DNA of 64,000 nucleotides from Comamonadaceae bacterium G21597-S1 (GTDB lineage Bacteria; Pseudomonadota; Gammaproteobacteria; Burkholderiales; Burkholderiaceae_C). The stretch is taken from the NCBI GenBank assembly GCA_027214345.1, contig JAPWHR010000003.1, positions 186,001-250,000 on the forward strand. The letters run 5' to 3'. Each line of letters starts with the position of its first letter. The stretch's first letter is position 1. Positions 18,318 to 25,900 of this stretch are shown here, piece after piece. The position numbers and the translations under genes were made by a program. Under the pieces are notes generated by a model. It did not search any database and was not told where the DNA came from. It saw only the letters and a program-made list of their open reading frames with translations.

Positions 18318-18847
18318 GGTGTCGATCCCTCTTCCTGCGTCGTCGCCGCGGCCGCCTCCAGGCACTCCGCGGGCAATCCCAATAGTTGTGCGACCTGCGC
18401 CAGGCGCCGGTCGGCCGTCACGAACAGATCCACGTTCGCCGCCAGCGCGCTGCCCACGTGCAGGGCATCGGTCACACGCAACGGTTCATGCTCCATCGCC
18501 GCAAAGGCGAAGCGCTCGACATGGTCGTCCAGCGGCACCCGCACCATGTCGGCCACGTCCCGCCGCGCGGCCGCCCAGACCCGCTCGAACTCGGCCTCGG
18601 ACAGGCAGCCGTCGCGCCGGCGCCGCAACAACGCGGCCGCCATCTCGCTCTGGCAATGGGCCGCGACCAGCAGGCCGTCGGCCTGCGCGAACACATCGAG
18701 CACCCGCTCGTGCCCGGCCTCGGAGGCATAACGCTTGAGCAGGGCCGAGGCATCGAGCATCACCCGCAAGCCGTTGGCACTGGCCACGGCCAGATCCAGC
18801 CCTGCCACAGAAACGGTACGGGCGCGCGCCGGCATATCGCCCGTCAT
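18314..18847 (-). CDS. PIN-domain toxin, VapC-like
   Basis: The 177-residue protein has a PIN ribonuclease domain with the four expected acidic residues: D32 in [12 protein letters not shown]68 in [12 protein letters not shown]127 in [10 protein letters not shown] and D146 in [11 protein letters not shown]. VapC-type toxins cleave tRNA or rRNA. The start ATG at 18847 overlaps the antitoxin stop (ATGA), the usual coupling in such modules. It adds about 29 residues before the normal PIN start, so an internal start near residue 29-30 is possible. Its own stop overlaps the mnmG start by four bases, which is unusual: the toxin gene is translationally linked to a housekeeping tRNA-modification gene. 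Confidence 0.85.
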   Translation of the reverse strand: MTGDMPARARTVSVAGLDLAVASANGLRVMLDASALLKRYASEAGHERVLDVFAQADGLLVAAHCQSEMAAALLRRRRDGCLSEAEFERVWAAARRDVADMVRVPLDDHVERFAFAAMEHEPLRVTDALHVGSALAANVDLFVTADRRLAQVAQLLGLPAECLEAAAATTQEEGSTP

Positions 18848-19086
18848 GCCGACACCCGGTCCGGATCGTCCCGCACCGCCTGCGCCAGCGACACGCCGGG
18901 CGGCAGCTGCACCGGCGCGAACGGCCGCTTCCAGTTCGGCAGATCGTCGCCCGCCTGCTCGCGCACCGGCACCAGGTCGGCCACGGGTTTGCCGTGGCGC
19001 ATGATGCGCACCGTCTGGCCCTGTTGCACCAGGTCCAGCGTCGACGACGCATGGGCCCGGAATTCGCTCAATGGGAGAGTGATCAT
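18844..19086 (-). CDS. Phd/YefM-family antitoxin
   Basis: The 80-residue protein has the Phd/YefM N-terminal DNA-binding fold: MITLPLSEFRAHASSTLDLV, then GQTVRIMRHGKPVADLVPV. The C-terminal part (about 45-80) is the probable toxin-binding tail. Antitoxins of this family neutralise the toxin and repress their own promoter. The ATG at 19086 is used; the longer frame upstream is not typical of the family. The start codon lies inside a palindrome, and no Shine-Dalgarno sequence is visible, so the message may be nearly leaderless. It overlaps the toxin gene by four bases. Confidence 0.86.
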   Translation of the reverse strand: MITLPLSEFRAHASSTLDLVQQGQTVRIMRHGKPVADLVPVREQAGDDLPNWKRPFAPVQLPPGVSLAQAVRDDPDRVSA

Positions 19087-19117
19087 TTTGTACAAAATGG
19101 ATAATTTTGTACATTTT
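19085..19117 (-). promoter_or_regulatory. tandem palindromic operator of the toxin-antitoxin operon
   Basis: ATTTTGTACAAAAT at 19085-19098 is a perfect 14-base palindrome that overlaps the antitoxin start codon. ATTTTGTACATTTT at 19104-19117 is a degenerate second copy, 19 bases centre to centre, so on nearly the same face of the helix. These AT-rich elements stand out in GC-rich surroundings and are the expected binding sites for a Phd-type antitoxin. A TAAAAT hexamer on the minus strand (complement of 19114-19119) could be the -10 element. Confidence 0.75.
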
Positions 19118-19222
19118 AGCAGCGCAGCATCGCCGCGCGGCCGTCCCGGCCGGACCCCATCGTCACACAGGGACAAGCGCGGTCTCGCATGAGTTCGGCA
19201 GCGCATGTGCTCCAATCACGCC

Positions 19223-19804
19223 ATGAAACTACTCGTATTCGCGGGCAGCACCCGCCAGCAATCCTTCAACCGGCGCCTGGCCGCGGTCGCGGCCGCCATG
19301 GGCCGCGACGCGGGCGCCGAGGTCAGCCATCTCGAGCTGGCGGATTTCGACATCCCGATGTACAACGCCGACTTGGAAGCCCGGGGCACACCGGCCGACG
19401 TGGTGCGGCTCAAGCAGCTGATGTTCGAGCACCCGGCCTGGATCATTTGCTCGCCGGAATACAACGGCTCCTACACCGCCCTGCTCAAGAACACCATCGA
19501 CTGGGTGTCGAGCCCGATCAAGTCCGACCCGGACTGGACGGACGGCTTCAAGTCCTTCCGCGGCAAGGTGGTCGGCATGCTCAGCGCGTCCAACGGCGCA
19601 CTCGGTGGCCTGCGTTCGCAAAGCCACCTGGCCCCCCTGCTGATCAACTCCCAGTGCTGGCTGGCGCCCAAGGCCTTTGCCCTAGGCCGCGCCGCCGACG
19701 CATTCGATGCCGACGGACAGCTGCGTGACGAAACCCACCGCAAGAACGTGCGCGGCGTCGTCGACCAGGTGCTGTGGGCCGCGCAGCGGCTGCACGCCGA
19801 CTGA
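19223..19804 (+). CDS. NADPH-dependent FMN reductase family protein
   Basis: The 193-residue flavodoxin-like protein has the phosphate-binding loop AGSTRQQSFNRRL right after the first strand. The FMN loop reads SPEYNGSYTALLKNTIDW. These are the signatures of the SsuE/ArsH/YieF-type NAD(P)H:FMN or quinone reductases. It probably reduces FMN, quinones or chromate-like oxidants in the cytoplasm; the physiological substrate is not evident. The ATG at 19223 is chosen over 19205 because it begins directly with the first beta strand (MKLLVFAGS). The gene is divergent from the toxin-antitoxin operon, whose operator lies 105 bases away. Confidence 0.87.
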   Translation: MKLLVFAGSTRQQSFNRRLAAVAAAMGRDAGAEVSHLELADFDIPMYNADLEARGTPADVVRLKQLMFEHPAWIICSPEYNGSYTALLKNTIDWVSSPIKSDPDWTDGFKSFRGKVVGMLSASNGALGGLRSQSHLAPLLINSQCWLAPKAFALGRAADAFDADGQLRDETHRKNVRGVVDQVLWAAQRLHAD

Positions 19805-19924
19805 CACCCCTGCGGCCGGCGCGGCAACCCGCCTGGCCGTGCATCGGCCAACCGGCTGTCGCCGAGGCGGTCGCCATGCACGCGGCGCTCCGTCATACTG
19901 CGGTTTTACCAGCCGGAGCGCCCC

Positions 19925-20683
19925 ATGCAGATCCCGTCCCTGAAATCATCGGTCAGTGCCGACGAGTGGCAACTGCGCGTCGACCTCGCCGCCGGTTACC
20001 GCCTGGTCGCCGCCTATGGCATGAGCGACCTGGTGTTCACCCACATCAGTGCCCGTATTCCCGGCCCCGAGCACCACTTCCTGATCAACCCCTACGGCAT
20101 GATGTTCGACGAGATCACGGCGAGCAGCCTGGTCAAGGTCGACCAGTCCTGCAACAAGCTCTCGGACTCACCGTTCCCGGTCAACCCGGCCGGATTCACC
20201 ATCCATAGCGCCATCCACCAGGCGCGCAAGGACGCCGGCTGCGTGCTGCACACCCACACCCGGGCCGGCATCGCGGTCAGCGCCCAGCAGGACGGCGTAT
20301 TGCCGATCAGCCAGCAGTCGACGTTTGTGCTTGCTTCCCTTGCATACCACGACTATGAAGGGGTTGCGCTGCGCGACGAGGAAAAACCGCGGCTGCAGGC
20401 TGACCTGGGCGACAAAACCTTCCTGATGCTGCGCAACCACGGCCTGCTGACGGTCGGAAGGACCATCGCCGACGCCTTCCTGTCCATGTACACCTTCGAG
20501 AACACCTGCCGCATCCAGGTCGACGCGCTGGCCGGCGGCAAGGCGTTGACGCCGATCGACCCGCAGATCCTGCAGGGCATGAACGCGGTCATGAAGACCG
20601 TCACCGTCGGCCAGGGCGCGGCGCTGGTCTGGCCGGCCTTGTTGCGCAAGCTCGACCGCATGGACCCCGGCTACCGGGACTGA
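19925..20683 (+). CDS. class II aldolase/adducin-family protein
   Basis: The 252-residue protein has the fold of class II aldolases and adducin. The metal-ligand histidines are H109 and H111 (VLHTHTRAG) and H172 (LRNHGLLTVG). Where fuculose-phosphate aldolase has its catalytic glutamate, the sequence reads NPAGFTIHSAIHQAR with no acidic residue, as in the adducin-like subgroup. It may therefore not be an aldolase in the strict sense, and the substrate is unknown. GGAG ten bases before the ATG supports the start. It ends six bases from the stop of the convergent AsmA-family gene. Confidence 0.85.
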   Translation: MQIPSLKSSVSADEWQLRVDLAAGYRLVAAYGMSDLVFTHISARIPGPEHHFLINPYGMMFDEITASSLVKVDQSCNKLSDSPFPVNPAGFTIHSAIHQARKDAGCVLHTHTRAGIAVSAQQDGVLPISQQSTFVLASLAYHDYEGVALRDEEKPRLQADLGDKTFLMLRNHGLLTVGRTIADAFLSMYTFENTCRIQVDALAGGKALTPIDPQILQGMNAVMKTVTVGQGAALVWPALLRKLDRMDPGYRD

Positions 20684-20689
20684 ACACCC

Positions 20690-22021
20690 TCACTTGCCGA
20701 ACAGGCCCTTGAGTTTCTCGCCGACGGCCTCTCCGACCGACGCGCCGGCGCCGGTACCGACGCCCGGCATCACCAGCGTGCCAATGGCCGCGCCCACCAT
20801 CGCGCCGCGGGTCAGCGTCACCGTCGGCGCGTCGAGCGTGCCGCCGACCACCAAAGGCACACCCACCGCCTTTCCGACCATCTTCGCCGCCAGATGCACG
20901 TTGACGCGACCGGACAAGACACGGCTCGCCGCCACGTTCACGTCGCCGGTGGCACTGAGTGCGCCGGAGCTGGCCGCCAGATTGCTCAGCACGATGGCTG
21001 TGCCGCGGGTGCTCACCTGACCGGACAAGCTGTCGAGCCGGGTCTGCCCGCCGCGGCTCAGGCCCACGGTCTGCACCGCCTTGGCCAGGTCGATGCCCTG
21101 CACCACCGCGTCGTCAACCGCAAACGTGCTCTGCGACACCAGGGCCTGGGCCAGGCCGGCGGTAGACGCCGCCTTTGCACTCCAGCGCGTGCTGGCGCGC
21201 AGGCGACCGCTCAACGGCCCGCTCGCGCCCTTGCGCAATGCGCCGAGTTCCAGGTTGCGGGTCTCGAACTGCCCGCGCAGTGACCACTGCGTCTCCTCGC
21301 CCTGCGGCAAGCGGACCGTCATCGGCCCCTCGATGGTGCCGCCCGCATGCGCGATGCGGATATCCCACGACGGCGCCCCCGCGTCGGCTGCGCCGGCTGC
21401 CGCCGCCTGGCGCCGCGTCGCCGTGACCCGCGCGCCTTGCAAGGCGCCTGCCGACACCGCCAGGTGCAGGCTCTGCGGCAGGCCTTGCGGGTCGAGTTCG
21501 GCGTCGGCACCGAAGGTCGTGGCGTCCCCGCGCAGATTGCGCCAGGTCACGTCCTCGAGCACAATGCGGCGCGCGATCAGCAGCAGCGGCGGGCCAGCCG
21601 TGCCCGAGGGCTGCCCGGCACCCGCGCCGTCCTGCGAGCGGCCAGTGCCCCCGTTCATGGCGGCCAGCAATGCGTCGATGCCGCGTTGGGGCAGGTCGGC
21701 GCCGCGCACGACCAGACTCGCGACCACGAGCCGGCCCGCCAGCAGTTCATGCAATTGCAGCCGCAATTCGATGCGCTGCGCCGTCAACGGCGCCCCGGTG
21801 CGCAACACCAGTTCGTCCACCGCCACCGCCGGTGCCGGCCAGGCATCGACAGTCAATCGCCCCAGTTCCACCGGTACGCCGAGCATGCGCTCGGCCTGCG
21901 ACTGCACCCGGCTGCGGAAATCGTCCGAGCCGACCCAGCGCTGCAAACCCAGCAGGCCGATCGCCCCGGCCACCACGAGCACCAGCAGCGCCCAGAGCAG
22001 GCCGCGTCCCCATCGTTTCAT
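20690..22021 (-). CDS. AsmA-family envelope protein
   Basis: The 443-residue protein has one N-terminal membrane helix (about 8-28). A long beta-rich periplasmic region follows, with the AsmA N-terminal signature (SRVQSQAERMLGVPVELGRL) and an AsmA_2-type C-terminal domain (STFAVDDAVVQGIDLAKAV). The end is glycine/alanine-rich (MVGAAIGTLVMPGVGTGAGA). AsmA-like proteins form grooves that help move lipids between the two membranes. The gene is divergent from the PEP-CTERM gene, 175 bases away; the two share a regulatory region. Confidence 0.82.
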   Translation of the reverse strand: MKRWGRGLLWALLVLVVAGAIGLLGLQRWVGSDDFRSRVQSQAERMLGVPVELGRLTVDAWPAPAVAVDELVLRTGAPLTAQRIELRLQLHELLAGRLVVASLVVRGADLPQRGIDALLAAMNGGTGRSQDGAGAGQPSGTAGPPLLLIARRIVLEDVTWRNLRGDATTFGADAELDPQGLPQSLHLAVSAGALQGARVTATRRQAAAAGAADAGAPSWDIRIAHAGGTIEGPMTVRLPQGEETQWSLRGQFETRNLELGALRKGASGPLSGRLRASTRWSAKAASTAGLAQALVSQSTFAVDDAVVQGIDLAKAVQTVGLSRGGQTRLDSLSGQVSTRGTAIVLSNLAASSGALSATGDVNVAASRVLSGRVNVHLAAKMVGKAVGVPLVVGGTLDAPTVTLTRGAMVGAAIGTLVMPGVGTGAGASVGEAVGEKLKGLFGK

Positions 22022-22101
22022 CGCGCCATTGTGCCGCCATGCGCGCTGTGCGGATCACGGTCACAGGGCGTCGATATTTTTTACAGTTGGATGCCCCCAC
22101 G

Positions 22102-22133
22102 TTCGGGAGCTTCCCGAAGAGCGTTGAAAACGC
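22102..22133. promoter_or_regulatory. two small inverted repeats upstream of the sigma-54-like promoter
   Basis: TTCGGGA-GCT-TCCCGAA (22102-22118) and GCGTT-GAA-AACGC (22121-22133) are perfect inverted repeats, centred about 66 and 49 bases upstream of the predicted transcription start of the PEP-CTERM gene. They could be activator sites, though enhancer sites for sigma-54 activators are usually farther away. They may equally serve the divergent AsmA gene. Confidence 0.35.
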
Positions 22134-22149
22134 GGAAAAACATGGTGGC

Positions 22150-22165
22150 GGGCACGACATATGCT
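22150..22165 (+). promoter_or_regulatory. sigma-54 -24/-12 promoter of the PEP-CTERM gene
   Basis: GGGCACGACATATGCT matches the sigma-54 consensus TGGCACGNNNNTTGCW at all but two informative positions and keeps the GG-N10-GC spacing (22151-22152 and 22163-22164). The predicted start of transcription is about 22176, giving a 21-base leader that includes the ribosome site. RpoN control of PEP-CTERM genes is known from the PrsK/PrsR system. Confidence 0.7.
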
Positions 22166-22196
22166 TGACCCTCGAAACGTGTCGCGAGGAAACAAC

Positions 22197-22832
22197 ATGC
22201 AACAACAGAAATTTCTCATCGGACTGGTGTTGGCCATGTCCACGTGTATCGCCCAGGCACTTCCGGTCACGACCGAAGACGTGGAAGGCCAGGCTGGCAG
22301 CGACGTGACCGTGGTGCTGAGCGACACGGTGGCCGTTCCAGTCGACCCCGTCCTCGATGCCGTGTTTGCCGTCGGCGTCAAGGTGGTGTACGACTCCACC
22401 ATCCTGACATTCAAAGGCGGCGCGCCTGGGACGATCCGAGGTTTCGACATCTTCGACCCGACGGGGCCCGGTGTCAGCCTGCTGGGTGCGGACCCGACGG
22501 ATCCCCTGTTTTTCATCGACATGACCGTGCCGACCGCGTCGACCTTGATCCTGTCGCTGGCCTACCCGTTTCCCGAGGGTGCCACCCCCGGCGCCGGCTC
22601 CCTGATGGACCTGGTATTCACGATCGACCCGCTGGCCTTGCCCGGCACCACGACCACCGTGGACTTTTCCTGCGACGACTTCTTCGGTTTTTGCGACTAC
22701 CCGTTCTCACCGGTGAGCTCCACCGTCACCGTGCTGCAGCGCGCGAGCAACCCGATGCCATTGCCCGGAACCCTGCCCCTGCTCGGCGTGGGTGTGGCCG
22801 CACTGCTGTGGGCGCGTCGTCGCACGAAATGA
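22197..22832 (+). CDS. PEP-CTERM sorting-domain protein with cohesin-like body
   Basis: The 211-residue precursor has a signal peptide (MQQQKFLIGLVLAMSTCIAQ, cleavage near residue 21-23) and a C-terminal PEP-CTERM-type signal of the PLPG variety: MPLPGTLPLLGVGVAALLWA followed by RRR. Exosortase is expected to cut there and attach or release the protein at the surface. The middle part (about 25-185) is beta-rich; the strands VKVVYDSTILTFKGG and SLMDLVFTIDPLALPG resemble a cohesin domain, a fold that binds dockerins. This is my inference from the strand pattern. ATG 22197 is chosen because GAGGA lies six bases upstream and the signal peptide starts there. No exosortase gene is in the window. 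Confidence 0.82.
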   Translation: MQQQKFLIGLVLAMSTCIAQALPVTTEDVEGQAGSDVTVVLSDTVAVPVDPVLDAVFAVGVKVVYDSTILTFKGGAPGTIRGFDIFDPTGPGVSLLGADPTDPLFFIDMTVPTASTLILSLAYPFPEGATPGAGSLMDLVFTIDPLALPGTTTTVDFSCDDFFGFCDYPFSPVSSTVTVLQRASNPMPLPGTLPLLGVGVAALLWARRRTK

Positions 22833-22864
22833 GTTGACATTGCGCAAGCGCCGAGTCCCCCGCC

Positions 22865-22880
22865 CGGCGTAAAAGTTGCA
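22865..22880 (+). promoter_or_regulatory. possible sigma-54 promoter of the giant gene
   Basis: CGGCGTAAAAGTTGCA keeps GG-N10-GC (22866-22867 and 22878-22879) and a perfect TTGCA -12 half, while the -24 half is degenerate. Transcription would begin near 22891, leaving a leader of about 80 bases that contains the hairpin at 22901-22928. Confidence 0.45.
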
Positions 22881-22900
22881 ATCAGGATGGGGATGCTTAC

Positions 22901-22932
22901 CGGCCAGGGTGTATCCGCACCCTGGCCGTTTG
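22901..22932 (+). terminator. hairpin terminator or leader structure before the giant gene
   Basis: CGGCCAGGGTG (22901-22911) and CACCCTGGCCG (22918-22928) form a perfect 11-bp stem with a 6-base loop, followed by TTTGTCTT. It is the best intrinsic-terminator candidate in the window and would end the PEP-CTERM transcript. If the sigma-54-like element just upstream is the promoter of the giant gene, the same hairpin lies in that gene's leader and could act as an attenuator. Confidence 0.65.
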
Positions 22933-22969
22933 TCTTGATGCGGGGAGTTGCGTAGCGAGAGGACTGACC

Positions 22970-25900
22970 ATGCCCAAGGATCATGTCACGCGAAAGCCCG
23001 TCGCCCAGCGCGACCGGCACAGCACCAGATCGCCGGAGCCGGCACCTCCGGCACGATCCCTCATCGGCCGCCTGGTCGCCGGCGCACTGCAACGCTTCAA
23101 GCGCCCGCCAGCCCGGGTCAAGCCCCTGGTGTTCGAGTCGTTCGAGCCCCGGGTCCTGCTGTCCGGCGAGACCGTCGCGCCACGCATCGACGGTTCGCTC
23201 GACGTACCCGGCGAGACCGACCGTTACGGCTTCACGCTGAACGACAACGTGCGGGTCGTATTCGATTCGCTGACCAACAACGCCGACATGCGCTGGTCGC
23301 TCGAGGGACCGCGCGGCTCCGTCGTCTCGGGCCGCAGTTTCACAGCCAGCGACTCGTACGAGCGCAGTGGCGACGTCGCATTCGACCTGGCCGCCGGCGA
23401 CTACACGCTGACGGTCGACGGCGTGGCCGACACCACCGGCGACTATGCGTTTCGCCTGATCGATCTTGCGCAGGCCGAAGAACTGACCGTCGGGACCCGG
23501 GTCGACGCCACGCTGGAGCCGGCCAACGAGACCGACGCCTACCGATTCAGCGTCGTGGCCGGCCAGCGTTTCTACTTCGACCGTTTCTCCAATACCGGCG
23601 ACATCTACTGGCGCCTGATCGACCCGTTCGGGCGCACCGTCGTCGACCGGACCCACATGAACAACGACATCGGTGAGCAGACGCTGGCCATCGATGGCAG
23701 CTACACCTTGCTGATCGAAGGCCGCGCCTACACCAGCGGCACCGCCAGCTACAGCTTCAACGTCGCACTGATCGACGACGACGCCAGCCAGGCCATGGCG
23801 CTCGACGACCTGGTCACCGGACGTATCGACCAGGCGGGCCTGCGCGAACACCACACCTTCACGCTGGCGTCCGACACCCGGGTGTTGTTCGACTCGCTGA
23901 CCAACGACTACTACCTGACATGGTCCTTGGTCGGCCCGGGCGGCACCCTGATCGCCGACCGGCGCATGCAGTACTCAGACTCGCACGAGATCGGCGGCAA
24001 CAGCAGCCTGCTGCTGCGCGCCGGCGACTACACCCTGACCGTGGACGGGGAAGGTGATCACACCGGCGACTATGCGTTCCGCCTGCTGGACCTGGCGTCG
24101 GCAACGGCCATCGCGGCCGACGCCGTCGTCACCGGAACGCTGGGCGACGCCGGCATCAACGCCAACCAGTTCCGATCGCCCTCCGGAGCGCCGCTGAGTA
24201 CGCCACCCGCCCCCAACGGCGCCCTGTTGTCCAACGGGGGCAGCCGCTATGTCGCGGTCGCCGACAGCGATGCACTCAAGCCGGAACAACTGACGCTGCA
24301 GGCCTGGGTCTACCAGGATCCAGCGCTGCCCACCTGGGGCGGGGTGCTGATGAAGAGCAGCAGCCAGAGTTGGAACGACGGATACGGTCTGACCAACTTC
24401 ACCGATGGCCGGATCCACTTCTTCGTCAACCAGTACAACACCAACGAGGTCAGCGCCGATCTGGCCGACAACACCTGGACCCATGTCGCCGGCACCTTCG
24501 ACGGCACGACGCTCAAGCTCTACATCAACGGCGTATTGAGCGCCAGCAAGGACTACGTCGCGACCATCAACCATTCCAGCGCCGAGCTGCGCATCGGATC
24601 GGGCTCCGGCGCCAACTACCCCTGGCGCGGCCAGATCGACGAGGCCCAGATCTGGAACGTCGCGCGCAGCGCCGAAGACATCGCGGCCACCTACCAGAAC
24701 AGCCTGCAGGGCAACGAGGCCGGGCTGGTCGGGTACTGGCGCATGGACGAAACCGACGGCGAGTCATTCATCGACAGTTCGAGCGCCGGCAACGACGGCA
24801 CGCTGGTCAACCCGCCCGGCCGGGAAACCCACCTCTACCGTTACACCGCCAGCGCCGGCGAACGCCTGTATTTCGACTACCAGAACATCAGCGGCGACAA
24901 CCTGTCGCTGCGCATCTTCGATCCGGTCGGCAACCTGGTGTACGGGCCCCAGTGGTTCAGCAACGATGTCGACACCTTCACGGCCGCACGCGGCGGCGAC
25001 TACACGTTCGCGCTCGAAGGACGTATCGGCCACAACAATGCCAGCCACTACCAGTTCGCGCTGCTGTCGATCAACGACAGCTCCGAGGCGCTGGTATTCG
25101 ACAGCCGGGTCGACGGGGCGTTGACGCAACCCGGCCAGCGCGCCAACTACACCTTCAGCGTCGGAGAAACCCCGCCGTTGCTGCTGTTCGACGCGCTGAC
25201 GCAAAACAACAACTTCCAGTGGACCCTGGTCGGCCCGGACGGCACGGTGGCCGGTTACCGCGGTTTCTCCCAGGCCGACGGCATCGACTACGGCACGTCC
25301 ACCCCGCTGCTGATGCTGGCGCCCGGTGACTACACACTGACCGTGCGCGGCATCAACGGCCAGTCCGGCGGCTACGCGTTCCAGCTGCTGAACCTGGCAA
25401 GCGCGAGCGCCGGCGCCGACAACCTGATCACGTTCGACACCCAGGTCGACGGCAGCCTGGACCCCGGCAGCCAAACGCGGGTCTACCGCTTCGAGGCCAG
25501 CAGCGGCGACAACATCGGCTTTGACCGCATCGCGCTGGGCAACGGCGATCCGTACTGGCGCTTGTTCGATGCCACCGGTTATCAGGTGTTCGGCTCCGCA
25601 TACTTCAACGACCGAGGCGCGACCCACCTGCGCCTGGGTGGCACCTATTACCTGGTGCTCGAAGGCCGTATCTACAACCCGAACACGGTCGACTACAGCT
25701 TCAAGCTCGACTTCATCGACAACACCCCGGTGCCCGAACTCACCGGCACCGAGATCACACTCGACCCCAGCAGCGCGACACTGCCGTCCACGGTGTCCGG
25801 CAACCTGGGCGTGGCCGGCGAAGTCGACAATTACGTATTCGACATCGGCGCACCGGCGCGGATCGTATTCGACGGTTTTGCACCCAACAACAACGGCAAC

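Noticed and set aside
22834-22839. TTGACA as a sigma-70 -35 element before the giant gene
   Set aside because: No acceptable -10 lies 16-18 bases downstream; that stretch is nearly all C and G.
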